Below, in pieces: positions 1-8,902 of a stretch of 64,000 nt of DNA. The notes beneath the pieces are model-generated. The model ran no database searches and was not told the origin of the DNA. It worked only from the letters and a program-made list of their open reading frames with translations. The position numbers and the translations under genes were made by a program. Each line of letters starts with the position of its first letter. Position 1 is the stretch's first letter. This DNA comes from Streptomyces abyssalis. Its GTDB lineage: Bacteria; Actinomycetota; Actinomycetes; Streptomycetales; Streptomycetaceae. The stretch covers positions 62,674 to 126,673 of the forward strand of contig NZ_LJGT01000035.1 in NCBI RefSeq assembly GCF_001751365.1. The letters are read 5' to 3'.

Positions 1-265
1 CATGCAGCAGGTCGGGGGTTCGGTCGGTACCGCGCTCTTCAACACGATGGCGGCCCACGCCTTCACCGACTACACACGCACCCACGAGCGCACCCCGGAT
101 CTCGTCGAGCGGGCGAACGTCCACAGCTTCGCGGTCGCCTACTGGTGCGCGGCCGGGTTCTTCGCCGCGGGGCTCGTCGCGTCGGCGCTGCTGTACGAGC
201 GGGGGAGGCCGCGGGACCTGGCAGCCGGGCGGACCACCGGCGAGGAGGACGGGCCCGAGGCCTGA
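1..265 (+). CDS. MFS drug exporter (DHA2/EmrB-QacA type), C-terminal end
   Basis: This is the last part of a gene entering from the left edge; the frame is open at base 2 and ends at TGA 263-265. The visible stretch reads like the end of a 14-TM major facilitator exporter: a QQVGGSVGTALFNT segment (the Q-GGS-G-A pattern common late in DHA2 proteins), a loop, and a final hydrophobic helix (AYWCAAGFFAAGLVASALL) followed by a charged tail. Proton-driven efflux at the cytoplasmic membrane is the family role. Substrate cannot be judged. The Met at base 2 is internal, not the start. Confidence 0.75.
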   Translation, partial: MQQVGGSVGTALFNTMAAHAFTDYTRTHERTPDLVERANVHSFAVAYWCAAGFFAAGLVASALLYERGRPRDLAAGRTTGEEDGPEA

Positions 266-429
266 GGGACCGGCGGGGACCGTGTGGACATCCGCGCACC
301 CGCCTTTACGCTCTGCCGACCACGCCGCCAGGATGCGGTGCAGGCGCGTACCGGCGGTCCGGCGGCGGACCCGCGCGCACGGCATCCGGCACGCACGGCG
401 GCATCACGTACGAAGGACGGCGAGGCAGC

Positions 430-1239
430 ATGGCTCAGCAGACGGCATCCTCCGAGGGCGAGTTCGGCGGCCGGAGTGCCGCCGTGACCGGCGGCGCCTC
501 CGGGATCGGCCTGGCCGTCGCCCGGGAACTGGCCCGGCGGGGCGCGCAGGTGTGCGTCCTGGACGTCGCCGGCGGCGCGCTGCCGGACGGCCTGTGGGGG
601 CTGCCCTGCGACGTGGCCGACCGGGCGTCGGTGAACGCCGCGCTGGAGGCCCTCGGGGAGCGCTTCGGACGTCTCGACGTACTGGTGAACAACGCGGGCG
701 TCGGCGCCCAGGGCACCGTCGAGGACAACGACGACGACGAGTGGCGCAGGGTTCTGGACATCAACGTGACGGGCATCGCCCGGGTCAGCGCCGCCGCCCT
801 GCCGCTGCTGCGCCGCGCGGCCGCCGCGGACGGCGCGGCAGCGGCACCCGGCGGCGCGGCCATCGTCAACACCTGCTCCGTGGCCGCCACCGCGGGACTG
901 CCGCAGCGTGCCCTCTACTCCGCCAGCAAGGGCGCCGTTCTCGCGCTAACGCGCGCCATGGCCGCCGATCACATCCGTGAGGGCATCCGCGTCAACTGCG
1001 TCAACCCCGGTACGGCCGACACCCCCTGGATCGGGCGGTTGCTGGATGCCGCACCGGACCCGGCCGCCGAACGAGCCGCCCTGGAAGCCAGGCAGCCGAC
1101 GGGCCGGCTGGTCTCCGCCGAGGAGGTCGCCGCCGCGGTGTGCTACCTCGCCGGGCCGTCGGCCGGTGCGACGACCGGCACCGAACTGGCCGTCGACGGA
1201 GGCATGCAGGGACTTCGGCTGCGGCCCGAGACCCCCTGA
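430..1239 (+). CDS. SDR family NAD(P)-dependent oxidoreductase
   Basis: A 269-residue classical short-chain dehydrogenase/reductase. The cofactor loop TGGASGIG lies at residues 20-27, NNAG at 87-90, and the catalytic Ser150, Tyr163 and Lys167 (YSASK) are all present, so the enzyme should be active. The C-terminus has the usual TGTELAVDGGM end. ATG 430 is chosen because it opens directly before the Rossmann fold and has a GAAGGACGGCGAGG purine tract upstream; longer in-frame extensions upstream read as GC-rich noise. It follows the MFS gene by about 165 bp on the same strand. Substrate is unknown; SDRs of this type oxidise or reduce small alcohols, sugars or ketones. Confidence 0.85.
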   Translation: MAQQTASSEGEFGGRSAAVTGGASGIGLAVARELARRGAQVCVLDVAGGALPDGLWGLPCDVADRASVNAALEALGERFGRLDVLVNNAGVGAQGTVEDNDDDEWRRVLDINVTGIARVSAAALPLLRRAAAADGAAAAPGGAAIVNTCSVAATAGLPQRALYSASKGAVLALTRAMAADHIREGIRVNCVNPGTADTPWIGRLLDAAPDPAAERAALEARQPTGRLVSAEEVAAAVCYLAGPSAGATTGTELAVDGGMQGLRLRPETP

Positions 1240-1576
1240 CCGTCGTTCACGCCGACGGCTGCCATTTCCCGCGCCCCGGCCGGGCGGTCCTCAACTCGCC
1301 CCGCGCCAAGCGGGTTTCGGGAAGCCCGGGCGCGCCCGGAGAGGGCCTGCCGGCGGACCACGGGGGCCTGCACCTCGCCTTCCCGTCCCCGCGGACGCGA
1401 CGACGTGACGTCAGGCCGGCGGCGCCGTAAGGCTGTTGGGAGCGGCCGGGCGACCCTCCGCCGTGGCCACAGCCGGACGTGCCGATTGCCGCGTTGTCAG
1501 TGCCGGCTGGTAGACCAGTCGGTGTTCAGGCGACCTGACGACGGAGGAGCGCGCGCGTGCGGGCGGGAGCAGTGCT
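1240..1576 (+). other. Intergenic spacer without a recognised gene
   Basis: This 337-bp GC-rich stretch between the SDR and sbcD shows no open frame with plausible protein character, no tRNA-like fold and no strong palindrome. It presumably holds the sbcD promoter, but no convincing -35/-10 pair was seen. Confidence 0.4.
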
Positions 1577-2764
1577 GTGAGATTGCTGCACACATCGGAC
1601 TGGCATCTGGGGCGGGGCTTTCACCGCGTCAGCATGCTCGACGCGCAGCGGGAGTTCCTCGGCCATCTGCTCGCCACCGTCGAGGAGGAGCGGGTCGACG
1701 CCGTCCTCGTGGCGGGCGACGTCTATGACCGCGCGGTGCCGCCGCTGGCCGCCGTCGCGCTCTTCGACGAGGCGCTGCACGGGCTCGCGCAGCTCGGCGT
1801 GCCCACCGTCATGATCTCCGGGAACCACGACTCGGCCCGGCGCCTGGGCGTCGGCTCCGGCCTCATGCGGCACGCCGGCGTCCACCTGCGTACGGACCCG
1901 GAAGGCTGCGGCACCCCGGTGCTGCTCTCCGACGAGCACGGAGACGTGGCCTGCTACGGGCTGCCCTACCTGGAACCCGCGCTCGCCTCCGCCGCACTGG
2001 GAGCCGAGGGCAGCGGCCACACCGCCGTACTGCGCGCCGCGATGGACCGGGTGCGCGCCGATCTCGCCTCACGCCCGCCCACCACCCGCTCCGTCGTGCT
2101 CGCGCACGCCTTCGTGCACGGCGGCGAATCCTCCGACAGCGAGCGGGACATCACCGTCGGCGGAGTCTCCTCCGTGCCCGCCTCCGTCTTCGACGGAGTC
2201 CACTACGCGGCACTCGGCCACCTGCACGGCTGTCAGACCATCAGCGAGCGCGTGCGCTACTCGGGTTCGCCCCTCGCCTACTCCTTCTCCGAGGCCGCAC
2301 ACCGCAAGTCGATGTGGCTCGTCGACCTCGACGCGGCGGGGAGCGTCGAGGCACGTCGCGTCGGCTGCCCCGTACCGCGTCCCCTGGCCAGGCTGCGCGG
2401 CAGCCTGGAGGAGCTGCTCCACGATCCGGCCCACGCCCCGCACGAAGAGGCGTGGGTCGAGGCCACGCTCACCGACGCGGCACGGCCGCACGCGCCCATG
2501 GCCCGCCTGGCGGAGCGCTTCCCGCACACCGTCAGCCTCGTCTTCGACCCCGACCCCGCGCCGGAGACCGGCACGGACGTCTCATACGCACGCCGCTTGA
2601 AGGGACGCAGCGACCAGGAGATCGCCGAGGACTTCGTCGGACACGTCCGTACGGGGCGCACCGCCGACGACCGCGAGCGCCGGATGCTCGGCGAAGCCCT
2701 CGAGGCCGCGCGCGCCGAGGACGCGTCCGGTGAGGCGCCGGAGCGCGCGGAGGCCCGCGGATGA
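1577..2764 (+). CDS. sbcD: Exonuclease SbcCD subunit D (Mre11-type nuclease)
   Basis: A 395-residue metallophosphoesterase. SbcD with SbcC forms an ATP-dependent double-strand nuclease that opens hairpins and trims DNA ends. The Mre11 metal motifs are in order: TSDWHLG (Asp8, His10), GDVYDR (Asp48), GNHDS (82-86), HAFVHGG, and GHLHG near 215. Translation starts at GTG 1577, since the protein then begins directly with the first metal motif (RLLHTSDWH), as in the family. The TGA stop overlaps the ATG of sbcC in an ATGA, so the two are probably translationally coupled. Confidence 0.95.
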   Translation: MRLLHTSDWHLGRGFHRVSMLDAQREFLGHLLATVEEERVDAVLVAGDVYDRAVPPLAAVALFDEALHGLAQLGVPTVMISGNHDSARRLGVGSGLMRHAGVHLRTDPEGCGTPVLLSDEHGDVACYGLPYLEPALASAALGAEGSGHTAVLRAAMDRVRADLASRPPTTRSVVLAHAFVHGGESSDSERDITVGGVSSVPASVFDGVHYAALGHLHGCQTISERVRYSGSPLAYSFSEAAHRKSMWLVDLDAAGSVEARRVGCPVPRPLARLRGSLEELLHDPAHAPHEEAWVEATLTDAARPHAPMARLAERFPHTVSLVFDPDPAPETGTDVSYARRLKGRSDQEIAEDFVGHVRTGRTADDRERRMLGEALEAARAEDASGEAPERAEARG

Positions 2765-5700
2765 GGCTGCACACCCTGACGGTCACCGCCTTCGGGCCCT
2801 TCGCTGGCACCCAGCAGGTCGACTTCGACGAACTGTCCGCCGCCGGGCTGTTCCTGCTGCACGGGCCGACGGGCGCCGGCAAGACCTCCGTGCTCGACGC
2901 CGTGTGCTTCGCCCTCTACGGCACGGTGCCGGGCGTGCGCCAGCAGCCGGGCGGCACCCTGCGCAGCGACCACGCCGCACCGGGCACCCTGACCGAGGTC
3001 GTGCTCGACCTCACCGTGGGCGGCCGACGTCTGCAGATCACCCGCCGCCCCGAGCAGACCCGCCCCAAACGCCGCGGCACCGGCAGCACCCGGGAGCGCG
3101 CTCAGTCCTGGCTGCGCGAGTACGACGCGGGGAGCGGACAGTGGCGCGGCCTGAGCCGCTCCCACCAGGAGATCGGTGAAGAGGTCGCGCAGTTGACCGG
3201 GATGAGCCGAGATCAGTTCTGCCAGGTGGTGCTCCTTCCGCAGGGCGACTTCGCGCGGTTCCTGCGAGCCGGTGCGGAGGACCGCGCCAAGCTCCTCGGC
3301 CGGCTCTTCGACACGGGCCGGTTCGCCGCCGCGGAGGAGCAGCTGGCGCGCATGCGCCGCAGCGCGCAGGACGAGGTGCGTGCCGGGGACGAGGCCCTGC
3401 TGGGCCTGCTTCACCGAATGCGGCAGGCGCTCGGCGGCGTCGGCGGCCTGGACGCACTGCCGCCGGGCTCCGCGCCGGCGGGCTCGGCGCCGAGAGGCGA
3501 GGAGGACGCGTCCGGCGCGTCCGGTCTGCCCGGCCAGCGGGGCGGAAGGAGCAGGCAGGGGCAGCGCACAGCGCGCGAGGCCGCGAACGGCGCCGGCCTG
3601 GCACCGGGGGACCCGGGGCTGACCGCCGCCGTGCTGGAGTGGGCCGCTCTGGCCCGTACGAGCGCGCGTGAGCGGCTCGACGCCGACAGCATCGCCACGG
3701 CCACCGCCGAGGCAGCCCACACCGAGGCCATGTCCCAGCTGGCCGAGACCCGTGAACTCGCCCGGCGGCAGCGGCAGTACGCGGACGCCGAGCGGTGCGC
3801 CCGCGACCTGGAGGCCCGCTCGGCGGAGCGCGAAGAGACACGGCAGCGTCTCGAGCGGGCCCGCGCAGCAGCCGGAGTCGCCCCCGCCGTGGCCCTGCAC
3901 ACCTCGGCATCCTCCGCCCACGAGGAGGCGCTGGCCGGGCAGGCGCGACACCGCCGGCAGCTGCCTCCGGAGCTGGGCGACGCACCGGCGGACGAACTGA
4001 CACGCCTGGCGGGGGAGTTCCGGCAGGAGCTCGGCTCGCTGGAGGCCGCCCGGCGTTCCGAGCAGCGCCGCCACGACGTCGAGGCCGAACTCGCCGCGCT
4101 GGAGCGCGAGTCGCGTACGGACGAGGAGGCCCTGCGCGAGGCGTCGGAGTGGCTGTCCGGCTGGGACGGCGCACGTGAGGCTCACCAGCGGCGCGTCGAC
4201 GCCGCGCAGGAGGCCGCCACCCGGGCCGAGCAGCTCGCCGGGCGGCTGGAGCCCGCGAAGCTCCGCCTCGCCGCGGCCCGGCGGCGCGACGAGCTGGCAC
4301 AGCATGCCGAGGACGCCGGCCGGCGGCTGCTGGACGCACGCGAAGGTGCAGCCGCCGCCCACGAGGAGTGGCTGCGGCTGAAGGACCTGAGGCTGCGCGG
4401 CATCGCCGCCGAACTCGCCGCGGAACTGCGGGAGGGCGAGCCCTGCACCGTATGCGGGGCCACCGCGCACCCCCGACCCGCTCGCGCCGGAGCCGGAGCA
4501 GTCGACCAGGCCGCCGAGGACGGCGCGCTGGCCGCGTACCGCGCCGCCGAGGCGGCACGCGAGGAGGCGGACACCGCCTCGCACCGGGTACGGGAGGCGC
4601 TGGCGGCGGCCCGCGCCGAGTCGCAGGGGGAAGAGACCGGTGAACTGGCCGCCGCGGTGGCCGAGTTGGACAGGAATCACGGACTGGCACACAGTGCGGC
4701 GGCCGACGCGCACGCCGCGCGCGAGGCCCTGGCCCGCGCAGAGCGGGAGCACTCGGAGCGCCTTGCCCAGATGCGCGAAGCCGAGCGCCGCACAGCGGCA
4801 CGTACGTCGCACCGTGAGGCCCTCCAGCGTGAACTGGCCACGCTGAGCGCCGAGTTGGCGCATGCCCGGGGCGACGCGCCGAGCGTCACCGAACGGGCCG
4901 CCACCCTGCGGCGCCGCACCGCCGCGCTCACCGAGGCGGCGGAAGCGGCCCGCAGGACACAGGAGACCGGCCGGCGAGTCGAGGAGGCCGGCACCCAGCT
5001 CGCCGCCGCGGCCGCCCGTGCCGGGTTCGGGAGCCCGGCCGACGCGGCGTCGGCCGTCCTCGGCGACGAGGAACAGCGCGTGCTGGAGACGCGGCTGGAG
5101 GAGTGGCGTGCCACCGAGGCCACCGTCGGGGCGGAGCTGAACGACCCGGTGCTCATCGCCGCGGCCGCACTGCCGCCCGCGGACGCCGACGCCGCACAGA
5201 GCGCCACGGACGAGGCCACCCGGCGGCTGCGTGCGTCCTCCGCCGCGGAGGACGCCTCCCGTACCCGCTGCTCCGAGCTCGACACCCTCAGCGGGCAGGC
5301 GGCGGCCGGTGCACGCGAGCTCGCTCCGTTGCGCGAAGCTCACGAACACGTCGCGCGCCTCGCGGGTCTTGCCGCCGGCACCTCGGCCGAGAACGAACGC
5401 CGGATGCGGCTGGAGTCCTATGTGCTCGCCGCACGCCTGGAGCAGGTCGCCGCGGCCGCCAGCGAACGCCTCGCGCGGATGTCCGCCGGCCGCTACACCC
5501 TCGTGCACTCCGACGCCCTCGCCGGCGGCCGGGCACGCTCGGGGCTGGGCCTGCACGTCATCGACGCATGGACGGGAGCCGAGCGCGACACCGCGACGCT
5601 CTCCGGCGGCGAGACGTTCTCGGCGTCGCTCGCGCTGGCCCTGGGTCTCGCCGACGTCGTGACCGACGAGGCGGGCGGCACAAGGCTGGAGACGCTCTTC

Positions 5701-5904
5701 ATCGACGAGGGCTTCGGGAGTCTCGACGAGCAGACCCTCGACGAGATCCTCGACGTCCTAGACTCCCTGCGGGAGCGGGACCGTTGCGTCGGCATCGTCA
5801 GCCACGTCGCCGACCTGCGGCAGCGCATCCCCGTCCAGCTGGAGGTCACCAAGTCCCGGCAGGGTTCCGCGCTGCGGCACCGGTCGTCACCTGCCGACGC
5901 CTGA
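2761..5904 (+). CDS. sbcC: Exonuclease SbcCD subunit C (Rad50-type SMC ATPase)
   Basis: A 1047-residue Rad50-like ATPase. Walker A (GPTGAGKTS) is near residue 35. Two long Ala/Glu/Arg-rich coiled-coil arms flank a zinc hook CTVC (Cys562 and Cys565). The ABC signature LSGGETFSASLAL lies near residue 948 and Walker B LFIDEGFGSLD near 976. This is the expected architecture and length for actinobacterial SbcC. The protein binds DNA ends and gates the SbcD nuclease. Residues about 225-280 hold a low-complexity Gly/Ser/Arg-rich insertion inside the first arm, which is likely lineage specific. Confidence 0.95.
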   Translation: MRLHTLTVTAFGPFAGTQQVDFDELSAAGLFLLHGPTGAGKTSVLDAVCFALYGTVPGVRQQPGGTLRSDHAAPGTLTEVVLDLTVGGRRLQITRRPEQTRPKRRGTGSTRERAQSWLREYDAGSGQWRGLSRSHQEIGEEVAQLTGMSRDQFCQVVLLPQGDFARFLRAGAEDRAKLLGRLFDTGRFAAAEEQLARMRRSAQDEVRAGDEALLGLLHRMRQALGGVGGLDALPPGSAPAGSAPRGEEDASGASGLPGQRGGRSRQGQRTAREAANGAGLAPGDPGLTAAVLEWAALARTSARERLDADSIATATAEAAHTEAMSQLAETRELARRQRQYADAERCARDLEARSAEREETRQRLERARAAAGVAPAVALHTSASSAHEEALAGQARHRRQLPPELGDAPADELTRLAGEFRQELGSLEAARRSEQRRHDVEAELAALERESRTDEEALREASEWLSGWDGAREAHQRRVDAAQEAATRAEQLAGRLEPAKLRLAAARRRDELAQHAEDAGRRLLDAREGAAAAHEEWLRLKDLRLRGIAAELAAELREGEPCTVCGATAHPRPARAGAGAVDQAAEDGALAAYRAAEAAREEADTASHRVREALAAARAESQGEETGELAAAVAELDRNHGLAHSAAADAHAAREALARAEREHSERLAQMREAERRTAARTSHREALQRELATLSAELAHARGDAPSVTERAATLRRRTAALTEAAEAARRTQETGRRVEEAGTQLAAAAARAGFGSPADAASAVLGDEEQRVLETRLEEWRATEATVGAELNDPVLIAAAALPPADADAAQSATDEATRRLRASSAAEDASRTRCSELDTLSGQAAAGARELAPLREAHEHVARLAGLAAGTSAENERRMRLESYVLAARLEQVAAAASERLARMSAGRYTLVHSDALAGGRARSGLGLHVIDAWTGAERDTATLSGGETFSASLALALGLADVVTDEAGGTRLETLFIDEGFGSLDEQTLDEILDVLDSLRERDRCVGIVSHVADLRQRIPVQLEVTKSRQGSALRHRSSPADA

Positions 5905-5975
5905 CCGGGTGCCGCACAGCCCGGAGCCGGGAAAACCACGTGACGCAGCCGGCGCCGCATATCAGGCTGTCCGCC

Positions 5976-6803
5976 ATGCCTGCTCACTCAGCACCCCGCC
6001 GCGACCCGCTGCCGCTGGCCGGCCGCACCGCCCTCGTCACCGGAGCCAGCCGCCGTGCCGGCATCGGCCACGCCGTCGCACGCCGGCTCGCCGCCTACGG
6101 CGCGAGCGTCTACACGCACCACCACCTCCCGCACGACTCCGCCCAGCCCTGGGGCAGCGACCCGGAGGGCCCCGATGCGCTGGCCGACGCCGTGCGCGAG
6201 TGCGCCGTGCCAGGTGCGACCGTCGCGCACGGGCCCGGCGACCTGACCGCGCCCGGAGCACCGTCGCGCCTTGTCGGCGAGGCGGCGGAGGCACTCGGCG
6301 GGAACGGGCTCGACATCCTCGTCGCCAACCACGCCCTGAGCGGCAACGACGGCCCCCTCGACTCCGTCGACGCCGGGATGCTCGACGCCCACTGGGCGGT
6401 GAACACCCGCTCGGTGATCCTTCTTGTCCAGGCGTTCGCACGCCTCCCGCGCCCCGGTGAAGCGCCCCCGGGCCACGTCGTGGTGATGACGTCCGGCCAG
6501 GACGTACGAGGCGGCATGCCGGAGGAGATCTGCTACAGCCTGGCCAAGGGAGCCCTCGCCTCGTCCGTACGTACGCTCGCGACGGCGCTGGCACCCCGCA
6601 TCACCGTGAACGCGGTCAACCCGGGGCCCGTCGACACCGGTTATCTGCAGGGCGAGGCACATGCCGCCGTCGCCGCGCTCTTCCCGGACGGACGCTGGGC
6701 CACGCCCGACGACCCCGCGCGCCTCGTCTCCTGGCTCACGACGGACGAGGCGGCATGGATCACCGGCGAGGTCATCAACTCCGAGAACGGCTTCGCCCGT
6801 TGA
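5976..6803 (+). CDS. SDR family oxidoreductase
   Basis: A 275-residue SDR. The glycine loop is TGASRRAGIG (22-31), with two extra residues before GIG, as in SDRs of the 3-oxoacyl-reductase-like type that carry longer loops. The usual NNAG is replaced by ANHA. The catalytic Ser173, Tyr187 and Lys191 (YSLAK) are intact, and the end reads ITGEVINSENGFAR. ATG 5976 begins just before the fold; an in-frame GTG at 5940 has a better-looking GGAG 13 bp upstream and is a real alternative that would add 12 residues. The gene lies 71 bp after sbcC on the same strand. Substrate is unknown. Confidence 0.8.
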   Translation: MPAHSAPRRDPLPLAGRTALVTGASRRAGIGHAVARRLAAYGASVYTHHHLPHDSAQPWGSDPEGPDALADAVRECAVPGATVAHGPGDLTAPGAPSRLVGEAAEALGGNGLDILVANHALSGNDGPLDSVDAGMLDAHWAVNTRSVILLVQAFARLPRPGEAPPGHVVVMTSGQDVRGGMPEEICYSLAKGALASSVRTLATALAPRITVNAVNPGPVDTGYLQGEAHAAVAALFPDGRWATPDDPARLVSWLTTDEAAWITGEVINSENGFAR

Positions 6804-7037
6804 CCGTGCGGCCGTGGCTGCACGGGAGTGCCGTGGCGTGCCGGGGAGAGGGGGCCGCCCGGTCAATGAAACCATCAGTCGACGGGGCGACTTGTCGCCA
6901 AATCGCTGAGGGGACATCGCCGCGACGACTTCCTCAGCGAACGCGAACCCGCGCATGGAAGCGCCGCGCGGTGCGTGCCGGATGCCTCGCCCGGCCGGCC
7001 ACATACCGCGCGGCGTCTCACGCCGGGCGAGCTGACC

Positions 7038-8741
7038 TCAGAGCGCGGACAGCTCCGAGACCAGGTCGTCCAGCCCCAACGACCCCTGCGACAGCGCCGC
7101 CATGTGCCATTTCTTCGGGTCGAACTCGTCACCGTGCGCCTTGCGCGCCGCCTCACGCCCCGTCAGCCAGGCACGCTCACCCAGCTTGTAGCCGATCGCC
7201 TGTCCGGGCATTCCCAGATAGCGCACCAGCTCACTCTCGACGAAGTCCGCCGGCCGGCCGCTGTGCATCCCGAAGAACTCCTGGGCCAGTTCAGGAGTCC
7301 ACTGCTCGCCCGGATGGAACGGCGAGTCGTCCGGGATACGCAGCGAGAGGTGCATGCCGATGTCGACGATGACGCGCGTCGCCCGCATCATCTGCGCGTC
7401 CAGATAGCCCAGCCGCTGCTCGGCGTTGACGAGGAAACCCAGCTCGTCCATGAGCCGCTCTGCATACAGCGCCCAGCCCTCGGCATTGGCGCTGACGATG
7501 CCCACCGTCGTCTGGTAGCGGGACAGTTCGTCCGCGACGTGCGTCCACTGCGCCAGCTGCAGGTGGTGGCCCGGCACACCCTCGTGGTACCAGGTGGAGA
7601 CCAGGTCGTAGACGGGGAAGCGGGTCTCTCCCATGGTGGGCAGCCAGGTGCGGCCGGGACGTGAGAAGTCCAGCGACGGCTGCGTGTAGTACGGCGCGGC
7701 CGCGCCGCCCGGGGGCGCGATGCGGGACTCCACGCGCCTGACCCGCTCTGCCAGTTCGAAGTGCGTGCCGTCCAGCTTCTCGATGGCTTCGTCCATGAGG
7801 CCCTGGAGCCACTCGCGGACCTCGTCGACGCCTTCGACCGCTTCGCCCTCCGTGTCGAGGTGCCGCAGCGCCTCCCACGGCGTGGACGCACCCGGCAGGA
7901 CCTTCTCCGCCTCGGTGCGCATCTCACCGAGCAGTCGGTGGAATTCGGACCAGCCGTAGGCGTACGCCTCGTCCAGGTCGAGGTCGGCGCCGTTCCAGTA
8001 GCGCGCCCAAGTGGCGTACCGCTCACGTCCGACGGTCTCCGGCGATCCCGCGACACCCGGCTCGTACACCTCGCGCAGCCAGTCGCGCAGCTCCCGGACC
8101 GCGCCGGTCGCGTCGGCGGCGGCGGAGGCGAGGACCTCCGTCAGCGCGTCGGGGCCCTCCGCCGCGAAGGCGGCGAACCATCCCTTGCCGTCACCGTCGT
8201 CACCGTCGCCGACCCACTCCTCCAGCTGTCCTAGGACGGTCGAGACCTGGCGGGGGCCCGCGTGCAGACCCTTGGCGAGGCCTGCCTCCAGCGACTCCCG
8301 GTAGCCGTCGAGAGCGTCCGGGACGGCACGCAGACGCTGCGCGACGGCCGTCCAGTCCTCCAGGGTCTCGGACGGCATGACGGTGAAGATCCCGCGTACC
8401 GAGTGGGCGGGGGAGTGGAGGTTGCTGACGGCGCGCAGCCCTTCCTGGGCGTCGTGCACGGCGAGTTCCGCCGTGAGCCGCTCGCGCAGCAGCCGTGCGC
8501 AGCGGCGTTCCGCGTCGCTGTCGGCTCCGGGCGTTTCCTCCGCCTCGGCGAGCCGGCGGAGCGTCGTGCGGCTCAGCTCGGCAAGCGCTTCCTGGCCTGC
8601 GGGGGAGAAATCGGGCAAGCGGCCGTGGCTCTCCGGTACGCCGAGGTACGTACCGGTGATCGGGTCGAGTTCGACGAGGGCGTCGACGTAAGCGTCGGCG
8701 ACCTGTCGCGGCAGGGGGGTGGAGTTCATCGGATCGGACAT
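7038..8741 (-). CDS. DUF885 family protein, putative metallohydrolase
   Basis: A 567-residue DUF885 protein. The family signature HEGVPGHH is at residues 386-393, inside STWYHEGVPGHHLQLA; it resembles the HExxH zinc site of M-type peptidases, and DUF885 members are regarded as likely metallopeptidases or carboxypeptidase-like enzymes. No signal peptide is visible, so it should be cytoplasmic. ATG 8741 is preferred, with a GGATGGGAG tract just upstream; ATG 8729 is four codons further in and has no ribosome site. A strong hairpin (8830-8860) separates it from the acetyltransferase gene upstream, so it is probably transcribed alone. Confidence 0.85.
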   Translation of the reverse strand: MSDPMNSTPLPRQVADAYVDALVELDPITGTYLGVPESHGRLPDFSPAGQEALAELSRTTLRRLAEAEETPGADSDAERRCARLLRERLTAELAVHDAQEGLRAVSNLHSPAHSVRGIFTVMPSETLEDWTAVAQRLRAVPDALDGYRESLEAGLAKGLHAGPRQVSTVLGQLEEWVGDGDDGDGKGWFAAFAAEGPDALTEVLASAAADATGAVRELRDWLREVYEPGVAGSPETVGRERYATWARYWNGADLDLDEAYAYGWSEFHRLLGEMRTEAEKVLPGASTPWEALRHLDTEGEAVEGVDEVREWLQGLMDEAIEKLDGTHFELAERVRRVESRIAPPGGAAAPYYTQPSLDFSRPGRTWLPTMGETRFPVYDLVSTWYHEGVPGHHLQLAQWTHVADELSRYQTTVGIVSANAEGWALYAERLMDELGFLVNAEQRLGYLDAQMMRATRVIVDIGMHLSLRIPDDSPFHPGEQWTPELAQEFFGMHSGRPADFVESELVRYLGMPGQAIGYKLGERAWLTGREAARKAHGDEFDPKKWHMAALSQGSLGLDDLVSELSAL

Positions 8742-8829
8742 GCTCCCATCCTGGTATGCGCAGGCCCCCGGCGTCATCAGCATCCGCTGTGCCGGGGCCT
8801 GCCGGGAGGCGGGCGGTCGCCGGGCCGCC

Positions 8830-8860
8830 GCACACCCGGGCGGACTTCGCCCGGGTGTGC
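8830..8860 (-). terminator. Perfect 13-bp hairpin, probable terminator of the ACT-GNAT gene
   Basis: GCACACCCGGGCG (8830-8842) and its exact reverse complement (8848-8860) flank a 5-nt loop GACTT. The hairpin lies 36 bp past the stop of the minus-strand acetyltransferase gene and 88 bp before the next minus-strand gene. It has no U-tract, which is usual for Streptomyces. Confidence 0.65.
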
Positions 8861-8875
8861 CCGTCCCTGCGAGCG

Positions 8876-8902
8876 GGTTCAGCCGGTTCAGCCGGTTCAG
8901 CC
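8876..8902 (-). repeat. Three tandem 9-bp repeats creating three in-frame stops
   Basis: The unit GGTTCAGCC occurs three times head to tail. Read on the minus strand each unit supplies an in-frame TGA, so the acetyltransferase gene ends in three stop codons spaced nine bases apart (8897, 8888 and 8879 are their low ends). Confidence 0.85.

Noticed and set aside
2278..5556. A 1092-codon open frame on the minus strand opposite sbcD/sbcC
   Set aside because: It is the antisense of well-conserved sbcD/sbcC with third-position GC making stops rare; its product is Gly/Arg/Gln noise with no domains.
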